The position numbers and the translations under genes were made by a program. The notes beneath the pieces are model-generated. The model was not told the origin of the DNA and did no database searches. It saw only the letters and a program-made list of their open reading frames with translations. A stretch of DNA of 61,934 nucleotides from Branchiostoma floridae (Eukaryota; Chordata; Leptocardii; Amphioxiformes; Branchiostomatidae), in the NCBI RefSeq assembly GCF_000003815.2, contig NC_049987.1, forward strand, positions 3,142,616-3,204,549. The letters are read 5' to 3'. Of this stretch, positions 33,201 to 45,813 are shown piece after piece (position 1 is the stretch's first letter; each line of letters opens with the position of its first letter).

Positions 33201-36200
33201 CTACCATAGGTGGAACTTCTAATTATGACTGACAGTGCAGTCAGAATCAGTGGTTGATGACCTGGTCCCTATAACTGTTAACTGCCTGATGATGAATCCT
33301 TACCTGTACCCCCCTCTGGACGGAGTGTTCTCTTCCTCATCAGTCACGATGATGAAGGTCTTCACAACTTCCTTACGGTCATAGAACGGCTGCAGGCTGG
33401 CCGCAGGGGCCGTACAGCCGCTCGCTCGGACAGTAGTAGCCACATCCAGCACCTGTAGGGAAGGGCAACAAGGTGTGCAGAAAAGTTATTACCTAAGGCA
33501 AAAGATAAATTTCAGATTTCAAGTTGAAAGATGGTGTTTTTAAACTGTATTTGTTTGAAAATACAGTTTGACTTTATATCCGACCCATAATACATTTTTT
33601 TTTTAAATGGATAATTAGGTTACCTCGCGGATAAAGTTGAACTAGTAACAAGTGGTCAGGGTGTATCTGGGAATCAAATTTGATGCTTACTGTAAAACTG
33701 GAAAGACTGTTCCTCACCTAACCTCTGTTGGCTGGTGGTTAGGAGCCATCTCTAGCTTACAATGTTTAACCAGAGCTTTACTAATATCCAGGCAGATTTA
33801 CCAGTGGCATAAGATGTACATGTATCAAAGCTGGCTAAGGAGTACAGCTGGCCAAAAAGGGAGTCATCAGCCTCTGAGAATCTGCCCTCAGTCGGCTTTA
33901 AGAAACTTCCAGCCTGGCTATTAACACCCTATTGTTGCCTAATCAAACTGTGCTTGCTGAGTAGGATTGTCCTTTGTATGAAAGCGACAGGAACATTTTA
34001 TTTGACTATGTGTTAAGTAAATATCTTTAGATATTTGAATAGTAAAGAGAAATTAATATTCCTGACAGCTTTTGATAAACCAACTCTAACCAACCATACA
34101 GCTAGCTACATTTATACAATTAAGAAGCGAGAGGAACTCGAATGTCCTAGAATAGATTAGACGCACATCTACATATATAGATGTGTATGATTGTCTCCAT
34201 TGCTACATATAATGTGATTCTTACCATGTGACCTGTACTTAGCCCAGTGGGGCAAAAATGTGCAATAAGGTATTCATCCATTCATTCATTTGTTAATTGC
34301 CTTCCTTACTGTTTGGCGTAGATCTCCTACAGAGATGTGCGTGGATCAATGAACTTGTCCCAATAAAGATATAAATTGCTCGTAAAACATTAGCACCACG
34401 GATATTAGTGTAGCTGTTAGTAATTGGCACTGGGAGAGGCAGCAACACCATTGTTGAATAGAAATGCTCCTGCCTGTTTCAGTAGCGAAACACACTCGTA
34501 GGCCAGCTTCACTCCTCTGGCAGCTTTTGCTATCTTATGCTACGGTAGGATCTGCTTGGAGATTAGGCTTCACAATAAACAGAGAAGTGACAAACCTGTG
34601 GAATAGTCTCAGGTAACACGTGGGGCTCAAAGTTACTACCGTTGAAGAAGACCAGCTTAGCGGAGGTTAGGGCGGTCAGCAGGCTGGCGATGATGGTGGA
34701 CGTCCTGATGGCCACGCCCATGGACGAGGATGCGTCACCAATCACAACCACGGGCGGCTCCAGAGCGACACTGTTATATAGATAAGGTGTAATATACAAT
34801 ACAAGCTTTATTGACACAACAAAATGTACAGTAATTGTTACTTTTGTACGGCCAACTATAAACTACAACAAAAAAAGAGAAAGAATACAGAAGATATCTC
34901 ACAATTCTACTTGACTTGACTTGACTTATCGAACAGTATAGGATAATAAGATTCTACTAATTAAACAATATAGAATAATAAGATTCTACTAATTAAACAA
35001 TATAGGATGATAAGGAAAAATATCTATACAATCAGGTGGGGCTAAACGTGTCACTATATACAGGTAAAGTGGGCAACTGGATGCAACATTTAAGGCAACG
35101 CCAATTTAATTATTTTCAAGCTTTCGGATTAAGATAGAATTGCTCAACACAATAAAATAAAAGACCAAGTTTCTAGATCTACTTAGAGCACTCGGTTTTA
35201 TGCTAATTTCGCCAACTTCACCCACCTGATTTCATGTAGTCTTTTGTCTGCCATTGGAATCAGCAGGTCAAAGAAAGAGGCCTTCTCCTGAACACCGTCC
35301 TCGGCTGCTTGGTTTCCTACATTACAAAACAACAGTCATTACCTCATACAATAAACAGGCATGTATTTGTCTACTATATAGGATGATAAAACTGTTACTA
35401 TCAATACACAATCAATAATTATTCAGCTAAATGGCTGACTGGTCTAGTTCAAGAAGATGGTACATGAATAGGAAATTCTGATATTGAAGATTAAGTATTA
35501 TTCAACTTGAAGAAATGTTAGCATTTTCTAAAATGAGAGTAGACATTGTTTCAATCGGTAAGTCTCTTGAGAGGGAGTGGGGGACTAAGAGAAAAAGGGA
35601 GACCTATAGAAGGATAGAGAGAAAGAAGGAGAGATAGGGAGAGAGAGCAAGAAAGAAAGAAAGATGAAGAAAGATGAAAAGAGAGAAAGAGAGGGAAAGG
35701 GGAGAGAGAAAATAAAAGAGAGAGGGAGAAAAAGAGAGTGGGAGAGAAAAAATACGAGCGATCGCTGTTGTTGTTTATATCCGGGGTATTCGGCGGTTGG
35801 TGCCTACCAGGACGTCAGTAGATAGAATTAGAAATTGATATTTAGATTAGCAGAACAAATTACCGGTTAATATGTAAATCAATCGTTTGCTTTTTGCCTA
35901 CCACTGCGTCACCGTGACATCATCGCGATCGCTCGTATAGGGGACAGCTAAGGAAGAAAAAAAAAGGTTCTAAGCTGAAAACAGAGTAACCTTGTATCTC
36001 ACCTTGGTATCTTGGGGAATCCTTCCTCATCATCTTTAGTGTAAGAAGACGCTCCATCAGCTTCCCATAGGGAAGGTTGACCTTTGAACCAGAGGTCAGC
36101 AGGTCATGGATGACCTTGTCTGTGGCAGGACAGGCCAGATCCTCATAGTTCCTAATTAAAAAAAAACAAGAAGATAACAAAAAATTAGAAGGAAAAACAT

Positions 36201-39200
36201 TCAATACAGTTCCAATGTCAGGGCTCAAAATACTTTTTTCTGCACACATTACAGTACCTGCAACGGTGCAGGTAACATTGAAAATTACCTGCACCAGACA
36301 AATTTTACCTGCACCACTCCGAATTCAGGTAGTATGGGTTATGCAAAATTGTTATGGAACCATTGCTATTTTTTCTTTTATACTTTATAGGTCAACTGTC
36401 AATGCAGGTAATTACAATCCATACACTGTGACCTATACATTATATGAAATTTAATAAATATGAAGAAAACCCAGTAATGGACCAGTGCAGGTTAGGTGCA
36501 GGTAGACACCAGAAATACCTGCACAGCTCCAATTTTATCTGCACTAATCTGCATATGCAGGTGGTATTTTGAGCCCTGAATCTGATTCGTTCGAACAAGA
36601 GCCTTGCTGCTAGTATTTTTTGCCTGAATCAGTAACACTAAGGACATTGATATAGGTTACCGTATATTCTCGAATAAAGTACGCACCCCTGATTTTGGAC
36701 AAGTCTTAGACAGATCTTTGGGACTGAAAGGTGAAATGGAAAAACTCAAATAAAGTATGCACCCCTTCTCCACCAATTTTGAACAGACCTTTAACTGGAT
36801 AAATTCAAATTTATGATGTTTTCCCCAGGTTATTTTGCATGAAATAACCTGCATTTACACTGTCATTGTCTCTATGAACTTGTGAATTGCCTACTGCAAA
36901 TTTCTCTATAAAAATCACTGAGAACTGGTAGAAGAAATCAGGCAAAACCAGTTGTACAAGTCAGAGTCACTAACTCAAAAGGATTGTATGCAAATGCCAA
37001 TCTTATGTAAATCATGTTTAGACAATTTCTTTGTTTCATGTTTAGACAACTACAAGACAACAACAATGTGCATGTTTTGAAACATTACTAGAAGTGTAGC
37101 TCCACCTTGCTTTATTTTAGGCTTTTTTTACCATTTCTCTGTGCAGTGACCTCAAATAAAGTACGCACCCCAACTTTGGCAACAACTTGTAGCACCTTTT
37201 CAATTTTGAAAAGTTAAAAAAGTGCGTACTTTATTCAAGAATATACTATACATCTTATAGTTATACAATGTCCAGCTTGGTAAGCAATTTTACAAAGCCA
37301 CAAAATATGGTGATACTTAAAGTCTAGTTTACACCAAGCACATTAGTCATAGCCCTTATTGTTATGTTAGAACTAGGATGTTAAGCTTTATCCTATACCT
37401 ATTTTTTGTACTTTATGTAATAGCTGTTGCCATACTTTGTATACCATGTACAACTGTCGTGGAATAAAGTTCTTCTACAAAACTTAAGGCAAAGCTTTTG
37501 AAGATGAACTCGCTGATATCTAATTCTATAAGTATTTGCTGTTGTATTTAATCTAAAGCTTTTTGCCTTAAAAGGAGGTATTTCACTGAAATTGTGGTAT
37601 GTTGATGTCACCACTGCTGAGCAATTTGACATGTACAGAATGCTCATGCAGCGTATTTAATTGATAAAATCCCAGGATCATTTTATGCAGCTTTGTGTGT
37701 TTTATTGTTTTTTTTTAATCATACAAATGTCATGTACTTTTACATCTTTGCAAATTCCCATTATACATAATTGCACGGCCTATTTGCCAGCGTATTTCGT
37801 GCAATTATCCGGGTGGTGCAATAATGCCTTATCCAGCTGGAATTTTGGAATTCCGTGCAGTTAACAGAAGTGTGCGTTGTGCAATTAACTGGCTTCTACT
37901 GTACAAGCAAAATCATCAAGTTCATTTCAGAAGGAAGCAACGTACCACAGTCCAGTGAGATATCTCCTAAATGTATTGCCCAAAAAATTGCATGTTTTAA
38001 AAACCCTACCAGAGAAGTGTGTCCAGGTCCGTAGTGTACTGTGCTATCCTGGCCTTGGCTTCCTCAGTCAGACAGTCTTTGTGGGGCTTGATGTGTGCGT
38101 ACGGGATGTCAAAGGTCATCACAAGTTCGTTAACATTCTCCTTAGTCAGGTGACCACAGTTCCTTACCATGCTCCCAGCTGGTGCCTCACCACCAAAACA
38201 GTACGGCAGGAACCAGGGTAACTTGAAGTCCTAAAAGAGTATTGGATAGTAATCAAAAGGATGCTTTTTAGTGTTATAATGCCATGTTTATTTGATTACA
38301 TGGATGACACAGTGCCAAGGCTTGAAACACCACCTGCATATGCAGGTTAGTGCAGGTACAAGTTACACTAGTACTGTGCATTATTTCTGATGTCTATATG
38401 CACCTAACCTGCACAGACTTTAGAGACTTGTCCTTGTAATTCCTAAACATGAAATAAATGACCCAGCTGATCACGATGAGGACAGTAATGATGATCACTG
38501 ATAGTTTGGAATTATTGTCAGTACATCAACATGTAACCTTTTTTTTAGTTTCTATGAAAGGCAGTTTTCCCTTACCGACTTTTTGTTAGTAAACGTGTAC
38601 AAAGTATTTTCAAAGGATAGTTTTATACATTTTTGAGGTGTATTTGAATAGTGCAGGTAACATTTCTCTGATGCAGGTAATTTCAAATGTTACCTGCACC
38701 AGTGCAGGTAGACAGTAAAAAGTATTTTGAGCCCTTTCTGCACTTGTCTGCATATCAATGTTATATTGCAGCTGCAAATTAAAAGACATATGTCATAAAT
38801 ATATATGTCATAAATTGGGAAAAAATGTTTTCTTGCAAGTCGCGATACAGGGTTTCGAACCAACTGCCATATTTACTATGATGTCATGGAAATTAACTTG
38901 GCAGTAGGAAGTATGATTTGTAAGATTCAAACAAGGGTGTATTTTGTACAAAAGTTTTTGTTTATTATAAATATACTGTTTACAAATGTTTTCAGGAACT
39001 GTTGTTTTTTTGGTCTCATTATTGACATATTAAGTGCTTGAATCAATACCTTTTTAGGGTTGAGGTGGCAGAGGTCAGCCAGGCGCTTCCATGGCTCCGG
39101 GGGGAAAAACAAGGCGTAGAACTCCAACTGGTCAGCGGTCAGTCTGGACACCCAGCGGCGGATGTGTCGGGCCAACGCACCGCTCATAGATCCCAGCTGT

Positions 39201-41927
39201 AAATGTTTACAAAAAATTATATAATGACTAAATGTGAGGCAGATTTGTATATGTACACCAATGTCACATTGTGTATCTTTGACAATGACAAAGACTAAAT
39301 GCATTATTTAGACAACAAAAGTAGAAGTGTAGAGAGAAACATCATATTCTATCTACAGTGTCTCTTCCCTCTTCTTGAAATACATGTAGACAACTTCACA
39401 GAGAATTCAATTCTGAGTAAAAATGTTGAAGCATGTTGTCTTATAGTCTTTTTGAAGTTCAGATTGAGCAGATATACAAAATTTCAGCTGCACACACAAT
39501 AAAGCTAGTAGATACGAGAACTGATCCAAGGGACAGAAAATGTGAATGTTGGAACAACATTTTCAATAATTATGTAGAAAATGAAATGCATTTTGTTTTA
39601 GAGTGGTCATTATATTCAAATATTCCGACATATCCCTTAGCGCGCGCCTTTAAAGAATACGTAATGTTTTCATACACAACAATATAATAGAAAGACATGA
39701 CATTTTAAGGAGAGGGAAGAATCTTAAAGTTTGTAGATGAATACACTTTTACTTTTAGTTATCTAACTCTTTGCAATTTATCCAACGTCAAGAGTGAATA
39801 TGGAATGACGAGAATCATAATTGCCATTGTAAAAGCAAGAAATTCTCTACATTTAAATTGACTTTTCAAACTATTCACATAAACTTTTGCAAGTAACAGG
39901 TGGAAGGTGATACCATTTTACTTACGGGGGGTTTGATGGCGTTGAAGTTGTCCCTGTTGGACTTGACCTTCCCCACGGCTTTCTTCTTGGTCTTGCCCGG
40001 TTGGAGTTCCAGCCGCTTCAGTTTCTTCTCACACTCACGCACCTTACGGCCAGAGTCCAGCAAAGTTAGGGCCTTTAAGTGAGACAGGATGTGTATTAGT
40101 ACTTAGTACACTGGATACCCATGCTGCAGTGCCATCTAGCCTTTTCTAGAGGTACTGCACTTTTTTTAAAGACACTCAAATTTGGGCCAGCAATCCCTTT
40201 TATGCATCTAGCACAATTAGCCATTTAAATGTCACATAGAATTTTGTTCAAATCTAATGTAGGGAATTATCGGTGCAAATTGTACTAGATAAGGCATAAT
40301 TGAGGAACTTACATGTAAGTGGCAAAGATTAGGAGAAACATCTAGCAGTTACTAAATTAAAATGAATATGACCTTAAGTTAACTGTCAAAGTAAAAAACA
40401 AACACCTTGAGAATTTCCACCAGGCCAAATTTGCTGGAGTCCTGTAGGAAGGTGTTGGCTAGGGTGTGGTCGTGCCGCGCCCATGCCGCTGCCAGCGCAC
40501 GGATACGTGACCCTGCGGACATACAGGGCGGAAACATGTCAGAAAAGTCTTATCATAGATTTTTAATGTTGCAGAGAAATGATTATGAATTTGACTGTTA
40601 TACATTTTGGCATCTGTTTGACTTTGTATGCTCCTAGTTTGGTTAAACATTTGTTTACTGTAGCTACAACTACAGTGAAAGGTACATTATGATAATTTCC
40701 AGACTAATGTTGGCAGGGCTTAAGGGCAAAGGTCTTGTAATCACAGGTTATGATATCTTGGAAGGAACAGGTTACAATATCTTGAGCACGTAAATTAGAA
40801 CCCATCGCACTTATTGTAAAGAGTAGGGGTCTTTGGTATGAGTTAATGACTGCATGGCACCAAATTACCTTGCGGAACCTCGACTCCATTCTTCTCCAGC
40901 ACGGCCATGACGGCAGCGTAGCGGATCCTGTCCTTCTCCTGAGCAGTGTGATGCTGCTGGAAACTGTGGGTGCCGGTAAACAGGGTCATCAGGTCACAGG
41001 TCGGGTCATCTGATGACCCCTGACTTTCAGCCTCCACACCCCACTCATCCTGTGGTCAAAAAAAAAAATTTAAACTTGAAGAGCAATGTATAAAAAAATA
41101 GCCGAAGCCAAACCAGTATTATAATATATTTTCTTTAATATGTTTGGAGAGTAGATTGAGGTACTTAACCTGTGGTACGGTACCAAATAAAAGAGAAATG
41201 CTGACCTCAACACTTTTGATTGACACAAGCAAATTCTTTTTCAACCTCCTAATGATACAAGTTAGCATTAAAATTGACCTCTTCAACTATTCCCATTGCA
41301 CAGCAACAATATATTATTTTCGTAACCTATTTGTGATACTGATTTTATTTTTAAAAATCCTAAGAACATCAGGTGTCTGTTTCATCAGTGCATTAATTGG
41401 CTTTAAGGAGCAAAATTAGTTACTGGGTAATACCATTTGAGGGAAATAGAGCATGACACTTTTCTTTGGCAGTGTTGCAACGTGATACATGCAGGTGACG
41501 TCATGGACATTGCACGACTATTGCATTATTTAGTCGTATTGCATCAACACCAGTAGGTATAAATGACATCACCTGCTTGCATCACCGTGTGCAACACTGC
41601 AAAAACAAGTGTCATACTCTATTTCCCCTGAAATGGCATTACCCAAACCGGCTCCTTGCCCTAACCAAGGAGGTTAAAAAGGAACCTCCTTGCCCTAACT
41701 ACATACTGTGCTACAGGAAAGAATTGCATCAACACTGTGGTAATGTAATTGGCATATCAAAAGACCGTCTTTAAAATAGCTGTAATAAGTCTTCGCACAG
41801 GTGAAAAATGCTGAATAGTACCGTCACCAACCTTCGGTCTCTGCGGTCTGTCCCCACCGAAGTTCCTGCAGCCTCCCCGGCCCCGACCCCTGCCACCGCG
41901 GCCACGGCCTCTCGCGTGGCTGGGCAT
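30266..41927 (-). CDS. RGG-box and von Willebrand A domain protein, Ro60-like architecture (12 coding exons)
   Basis: Complete coding set, all GT-AG with matching phases: 41832-41927, 40869-41049, 40406-40512, 39926-40072, 39050-39196, 38010-38230, 36003-36151, 35226-35316, 34596-34770, 33304-33452, 31513-31700, 30266-30375 (stop CTA complement at 30266). That is 1761 nt, 586 residues. The N terminus has a Gly/Arg-rich RGG box (about 4-20: HARGRGRGGRGRGRGG). A long helical middle (about 30-370) has HEAT-like hydrophobic spacing. The vWA domain (about 384-550) has the metal-site motif D392-A-S394-S-S396 in VVVIGDASSSM, a probable Thr at 452 (GCTAPAASL), and T475-D476 in FIIVTDEEEN. The order (helical repeats, then vWA with an intact MIDAS) and the size match Ro60/TROVE RNA-binding proteins (about 540 residues), but the middle is not recognisably TROVE. 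RNA binding is inferred. The start ATG at 41927 follows a spliced 5' UTR. Confidence 0.85.
31768..32044. mobile_element. 'GGATGACATCC' element, copy 2
   Basis: Left 'ttaggccatattggtttgta' with 'ggatgacat' and right 'gatgtcatccatttgatcga' with 'catggcctaa' are inverted repeats. It lies just upstream of the vWA exon at 31513-31700, in its intron. Confidence 0.75.
32936..33050. repeat. Imperfect inverted repeat (fold-back element)
   Basis: 'gtgtatatggtgtcataat' (from about 32939) pairs with 'gttatgacaccatatacac' (to about 33038), and the pairing continues inward over 'cctggtcctttcctataac' and its counterpart. Intronic. Confidence 0.7.
35560..35752. repeat. Polypurine tract of about 190 bp
   Basis: The plus strand is almost all A and G (repeats of gagaga, gaaagaaa and gggaga) in a vWA-gene intron. 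It ends exactly at the MITE at 35753. Confidence 0.9.
35753..35937. mobile_element. Small MITE with 'TACGAGCGATCGC' ends
   Basis: A perfect 13-bp terminal inverted repeat ('tacgagcgatcgc' / 'gcgatcgctcgta') bounds 185 bp. TA at each end suggests a TA target. Intronic, 66 bp downstream of exon 36003-36151 in gene direction. Confidence 0.75.
36219..36578. mobile_element. hAT-like MITE with CTGCACC-rich interior
   Basis: A perfect 15-bp inverted end ('cagggctcaaaatac' / 'gtattttgagccctg') is followed by many 'acctgcacc' and 'ggtgcaggt' subterminal copies. A degenerate relative lies at 38311-38740. Confidence 0.85.
36660..37249. mobile_element. MITE with 'TATTCTCGAATAAAGTACGC' ends
   Basis: Left 'tattctcgaataaagtacgc' and right 'gcgtactttattcaagaata' are inverted repeats. 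Two more 'aaataaagtacgcacccc'-like copies are internal (36752, 37144). Intronic. Confidence 0.8.
38311..38740. mobile_element. Degenerate hAT-like MITE, CTGCACC type
   Basis: 'caaggcttgaaacaccacct' on the left and 'aaaagtattttgagcccttt' on the right resemble the ends of the 36219 element. Dispersed 'gtgcaggta' copies lie inside. Intronic. Confidence 0.55.
41424..41645. mobile_element. Fold-back MITE with about 85-bp arms
   Basis: The left arm 'tgggtaataccatttgaggg' through 'gcaggtgacgtcat' pairs with the right arm 'atgacatcacctgc' through 'tggcattaccca'. Long arms with a short centre make this a hairpin-forming element in an intron of the vWA gene. Confidence 0.85.
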
Positions 41928-42040
41928 CCTCTGTTGTTTATATTTTTCTCTGGATAGAGATTTCTGCAAGAAAATAAAACGTCTAGCATACAATTTCTTA
42001 TGAGATAGTTCACAATCTATACTTTAAAATTCCCCCCAAT

Positions 42041-42207
42041 ACTGTAAATGCTGAAACTTTTGCAGTGGTTTAACGTTTGTGGTTTTTGCGGTGGCAGCTT
42101 CACCGCGAACTTAAAAGCACCGTGAACATTTTTCCATGACAGTTGGAGACTACAGTGCACGCATGGTGATACCGCGAAATTAAAACCCCGTGAACTTAAA
42201 TAGTCAG
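42041..42207. mobile_element. Fold-back MITE, 'GCGGTGG..AAGTTCGCGG' family, copy 3
   Basis: Starts 'actgtaaatgctgaaac' and ends near 'ccgtgaacttaaatagtca', with inner 'gcggtggcagcttcaccgcg'. Same family as 5343-5544. It lies in the 5' UTR intron of the vWA gene. Confidence 0.65.
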
Positions 42208-42500
42208 TATATGACCAGTTTAATCCAAGGAGATTTCATTAACTTTGTGTAAACAAGTAGGTGATATAGGGAAGGCCAATATCTATATCCTCCTTGGTGT
42301 AAACAAAACGTGTTTCCCCAACAACTTTAGTTCTGAGACTTGCCACTTAAATTTTCCTTCTGTCTCTATGTATTTAAATTTCTGCAGGGAAATGAGATGT
42401 CTACTAGTAGGATATCATCTATTATACAAATTATCTATGTCTTGACATGCGATTTCCATGAAAACAAAACGTGTTTACCCAAATAATAGCTAAGTTAACT

Positions 42501-42577
42501 AGGCTCTGATAAACGTATTTACTTGTAGTGTTTTCCTGCCAGGAAAACACTACAAGAAAATACGTTTTTCAGAGCCT
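42501..42577. repeat. Near-perfect palindrome with almost no loop
   Basis: 'aggctctgataaacgtattt' onward to 42539 is matched by its reverse complement up to 42577, with two mismatches in 39 positions. It is about 110 bp beyond the first exon end of the vWA gene. Confidence 0.85.
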
Positions 42578-42689
42578 ACTAGTGTTGCTAGGGGGAGGGG
42601 CACCAAAAACACCGGTAAAAGATAGCAATTTACCCAAAGCAGCAAAACTTAAGGTCTAGAAAAATATACCATGAGAAAAACGGACCTAC

Positions 42690-42820
42690 CTTCAACTTGC
42701 GGGTGATGTTCTGGTACGGTAATGTATTGTACAGAACCGATTCTTAGTCCTTTATAGAGAGAGAAGGAGATATTGCACAACATTGTATCATCCCGGAAGT
42801 AGGCCGAATCCCGGAAGTGG
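42690..42820 (-). promoter_or_regulatory. vWA gene promoter and first non-coding exon
   Basis: On the minus strand a donor 'aagttgaag|gtaggt' ends the exon at 42690. A TATA box (tataaag, 42751-42756) lies upstream. Two ETS-type sites (plus strand 'ccggaagta' at 42793 and 'ccggaagtg' at 42811) are 18 bp apart. The matching UTR acceptor is 'ttttcttgcag' ending at 41964. Confidence 0.6.
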
Positions 42821-43615
42821 TCGAATAACACATGGGGTCAGAGGTCACTGTTTAAGGACACGTAACCTCTACAGGGCAAATTTTTTTCAAGAAAGGAAGG
42901 CGTTTTGAAGGAATAATACCTCTTGTATTTAGAAGCAGTTAGGAGAAAGAATACATATTGAACCATGACGATGTGTTTTCTTTACTATATGTGTTTTACT
43001 GGCTGGCAAAATACACCAGAATGCAGATGATTTTTCTCAGAAACCATTTTCATTATGTCAGGGTTTCGTTTGTCTTTCTAGAAGGGGAGGGTCTGCATGG
43101 GGAGTCAGACAGCACTTTGCGTTGACTTCAGGAGAACCACTTACGTAACGTTATAGAATAACTCGTAATGCGTTTATACAAAATGTGGCCACTTCGCTAC
43201 TAAATACGTGAACATGAGAGCCTTTCCTGCGAATTACCATTAATCAAAAAGTAGCTCACCTTCGCATCACCATCGGAAAAGCGACATGCAGACCCTCAAG
43301 GCGTCGACTTTCGGGAAAGATCACGAAATTGCATCAGAATAGCCAGGCGTCTGAGAATAGCTAAGTATAGGGGTTGACGTGGCACAATAATAGCTGTTCG
43401 GATGTTCTGTGAAATGGGCTATGAATGACTATCTAAAGAATAAGATGATGCAAGTCTAACGAAATCTTGCCTTGGCACTGTAATTTCATGTACATTGTAA
43501 TGTTGAAATATTAATTATAACGTCAGTGTAAAAATTCTTTGGATGCGTCTATCTGGTTGTCTGTGTTTCCTTAAAAATAAGTGTTGTGTGGGTAGGTGAA
43601 TGAATGATTGAATGA

Positions 43616-43672
43616 ATGGATGGATGGATGGATGGATGGATGGATGGATGGATGGATGGATGGATGGATGAA
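43616..43672. repeat. (GGAT)n microsatellite
   Basis: About 14 GGAT repeats, preceded by degenerate GAAT units. Confidence 0.97.
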
Positions 43673-45103
43673 CGAATGAAAGTATTTCGTATTCACTTTT
43701 GGTCCACAAATGTCACCGTAAAGCTAGCGTCAGACAGGAAAATACAAATAGCTGTAGATTGTGCTAGCTCTAGAGTAAACATTTGGTCAAAAGGTCATAG
43801 CGTCTGATTTCCAAGCAAAATACAATGTACCTGACTGCGACATAACAGGTATCTAATTGTGTACGGAAATATGTATTATGCTAGTAGAACAAATGTCACA
43901 GATAGGTATCACTTAAGCTATGAATGAATTTAAATCCGGGTGTTCAGAAAGACTTTAAGACGGAGAAGACATACACTGATATCAATTAACTACTAATTCA
44001 TTCATTCGTTCATTCATTCATTTATCCATTTAAAGGATTTATCTAGTCATTCGTTTATGCACTTAAGTCTTGTGATAAAACTAACATTACCATCTCCCTG
44101 CCCCGTTGCCCTAGGCCTGGTACTTTGGGGAGATGGCTAAAATTCCCTGATGATGGCTGGTGAAAGTTATATGTGACAATAACGCTGCAACGTTAAGCAC
44201 ACCAAAATACTGCAACTTTTACATCCATTAATAACACGTTCTCAGGCGTTCTCGTCACAAAATAATTTAAAACAAGTGCTTTTAAAAAAAGCTGGCGGTT
44301 CGTCTACGTTTATGAGTGTGAACTGTCTTTTTCTTGAAGTAAAATCTGTTAGAAAAAGTCACTCAAGGGCTGTTGCGTCTATAGCTATAAGAAAAATTGT
44401 TATTTTGGAAAGGATTACTGTTTAATAGCTGGTCTTGGCTTACAACTTTATTTTAAATGTACAATAAGTTTATTATAAAATCTATCAATATACTCAGGTA
44501 CTTATGTACACTTGAAAAAGCACCATCAGCACTGTGACAAGATTCTATCTAAATTGACTACCAAATGTCAAACAAATATCCAAACCAATTAACAGCTACC
44601 TCATCTCTATTATACTGGTTTCCGCATTTACAACATTTCTTTCTTGTTTTTCTGGATAATTTTGCTAATATTCATGAAAATTTCCATACTTTCGTGTCGA
44701 GCGGTGTGACTTTCCACATCCGTGTTGTCTGAAAACTTCTGAATGAAGTCGACACTGAACAATGGAGCATTTGCTACTGTAAGAAAGGATCGCTGTTTTT
44801 GATGGAGTTTCATGCAAACAACATCAAGAGCTTCTGTTTACATCATGAATAGTACTTAAGTGATGAGTGTTTTGCGAGAATCATCTTACCGCGCATATGA
44901 GCCGCTGTACGGTATTTTCCATTACCATGAACAGAAAAATTCGAATGCCGGGTTTGGAATCTATGAAGTCCTGTTCATAAGACAAAGGCCTTGCATTCAT
45001 GAAATGAATACTAAAATAATAAAAAAATGATATATAAAAATATAATATCAATAAATAAATAGAATATTTATATATTATCTTCAATATTTAAAAAGAAAAA
45101 AAT

Positions 45104-45176
45104 CTAATCTCGGTTTCGAACCAGGGACTATCGGATCGGGCGTATGACTTTACCGATTGAGCTAAGTTGTTACCTG
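45104..45176 (-). pseudogene. tRNA-like Pol III locus (tRNA pseudogene or SINE head)
   Basis: On the minus strand an A box 'tagctcaatcgg' and a B box 'ggttcgaaacc' stand 30 bp apart, followed by a T7 terminator. The acceptor and anticodon stems do not pair well, so a functional tRNA is unlikely. Confidence 0.5.
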
Positions 45177-45813
45177 TATTGTATTGGAGTGTACATTATG
45201 CTTTAACCTCACTACATAGTATTATTTATGTTGATTTTCGGTCGCTTTCTTGATAAAATCATTTTTTTGTGTGCAATCTTGTGGAATAGATGTTATATGG
45301 CCATTTTCCATGATATTGAAGTCCGAAACCAAAATGCAATGGTATTTCCGAGCAGTTGTAGCAGTTGCATGCGGTCGTGTTGAACCAAACCAAGCACCAA
45401 GCATGCATCCATGCATCGAAGCAACCACTGAAGGTAAAACCCAATACATATTGCGTTTCGTCGCAAATGGCCCCAGGTGCAACATATTGACAAAGCGTTG
45501 CATTGATTCATTCACACCGTAAATGACCTTTTTAAACGCAGTTTTTTTTATCAAACAAATGAAAAATTAATCATCTACAAAGTTGAACACTATTAGTGTG
45601 TGAAAGACTATGATATATCAAGTAAAAAAACAAAATATCAATATCGGAAAGTTTAACCTCTGCTGGCAATCGACTCGTCACAATATCAAAGAAAGATATA
45701 AATATAATAAATATCAAAGAAAACACAACCCTTTTCACCAAGCAATCTGTCTTTATTGGACGACTTTTGGCCACCTGTCGTCACCAGAGGCGGCGCAGTG
45801 TGTCGACTGATAA

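Larger units (their letters stand above)
42830..45800. other. Intergenic DNA between the vWA and M15 genes
   Basis: No gene was recognised. It holds a (GGAT)n microsatellite (43616-43672), a degenerate (ATTC)n stretch near 43998-44030 and a tRNA-like locus (45104-45176). Confidence 0.5.

Noticed and set aside
45104-45176. Functional tRNA gene
   Set aside because: The A and B boxes and the T run are present, but acceptor and anticodon stems do not pair, so I treat it as a pseudogene or SINE head.
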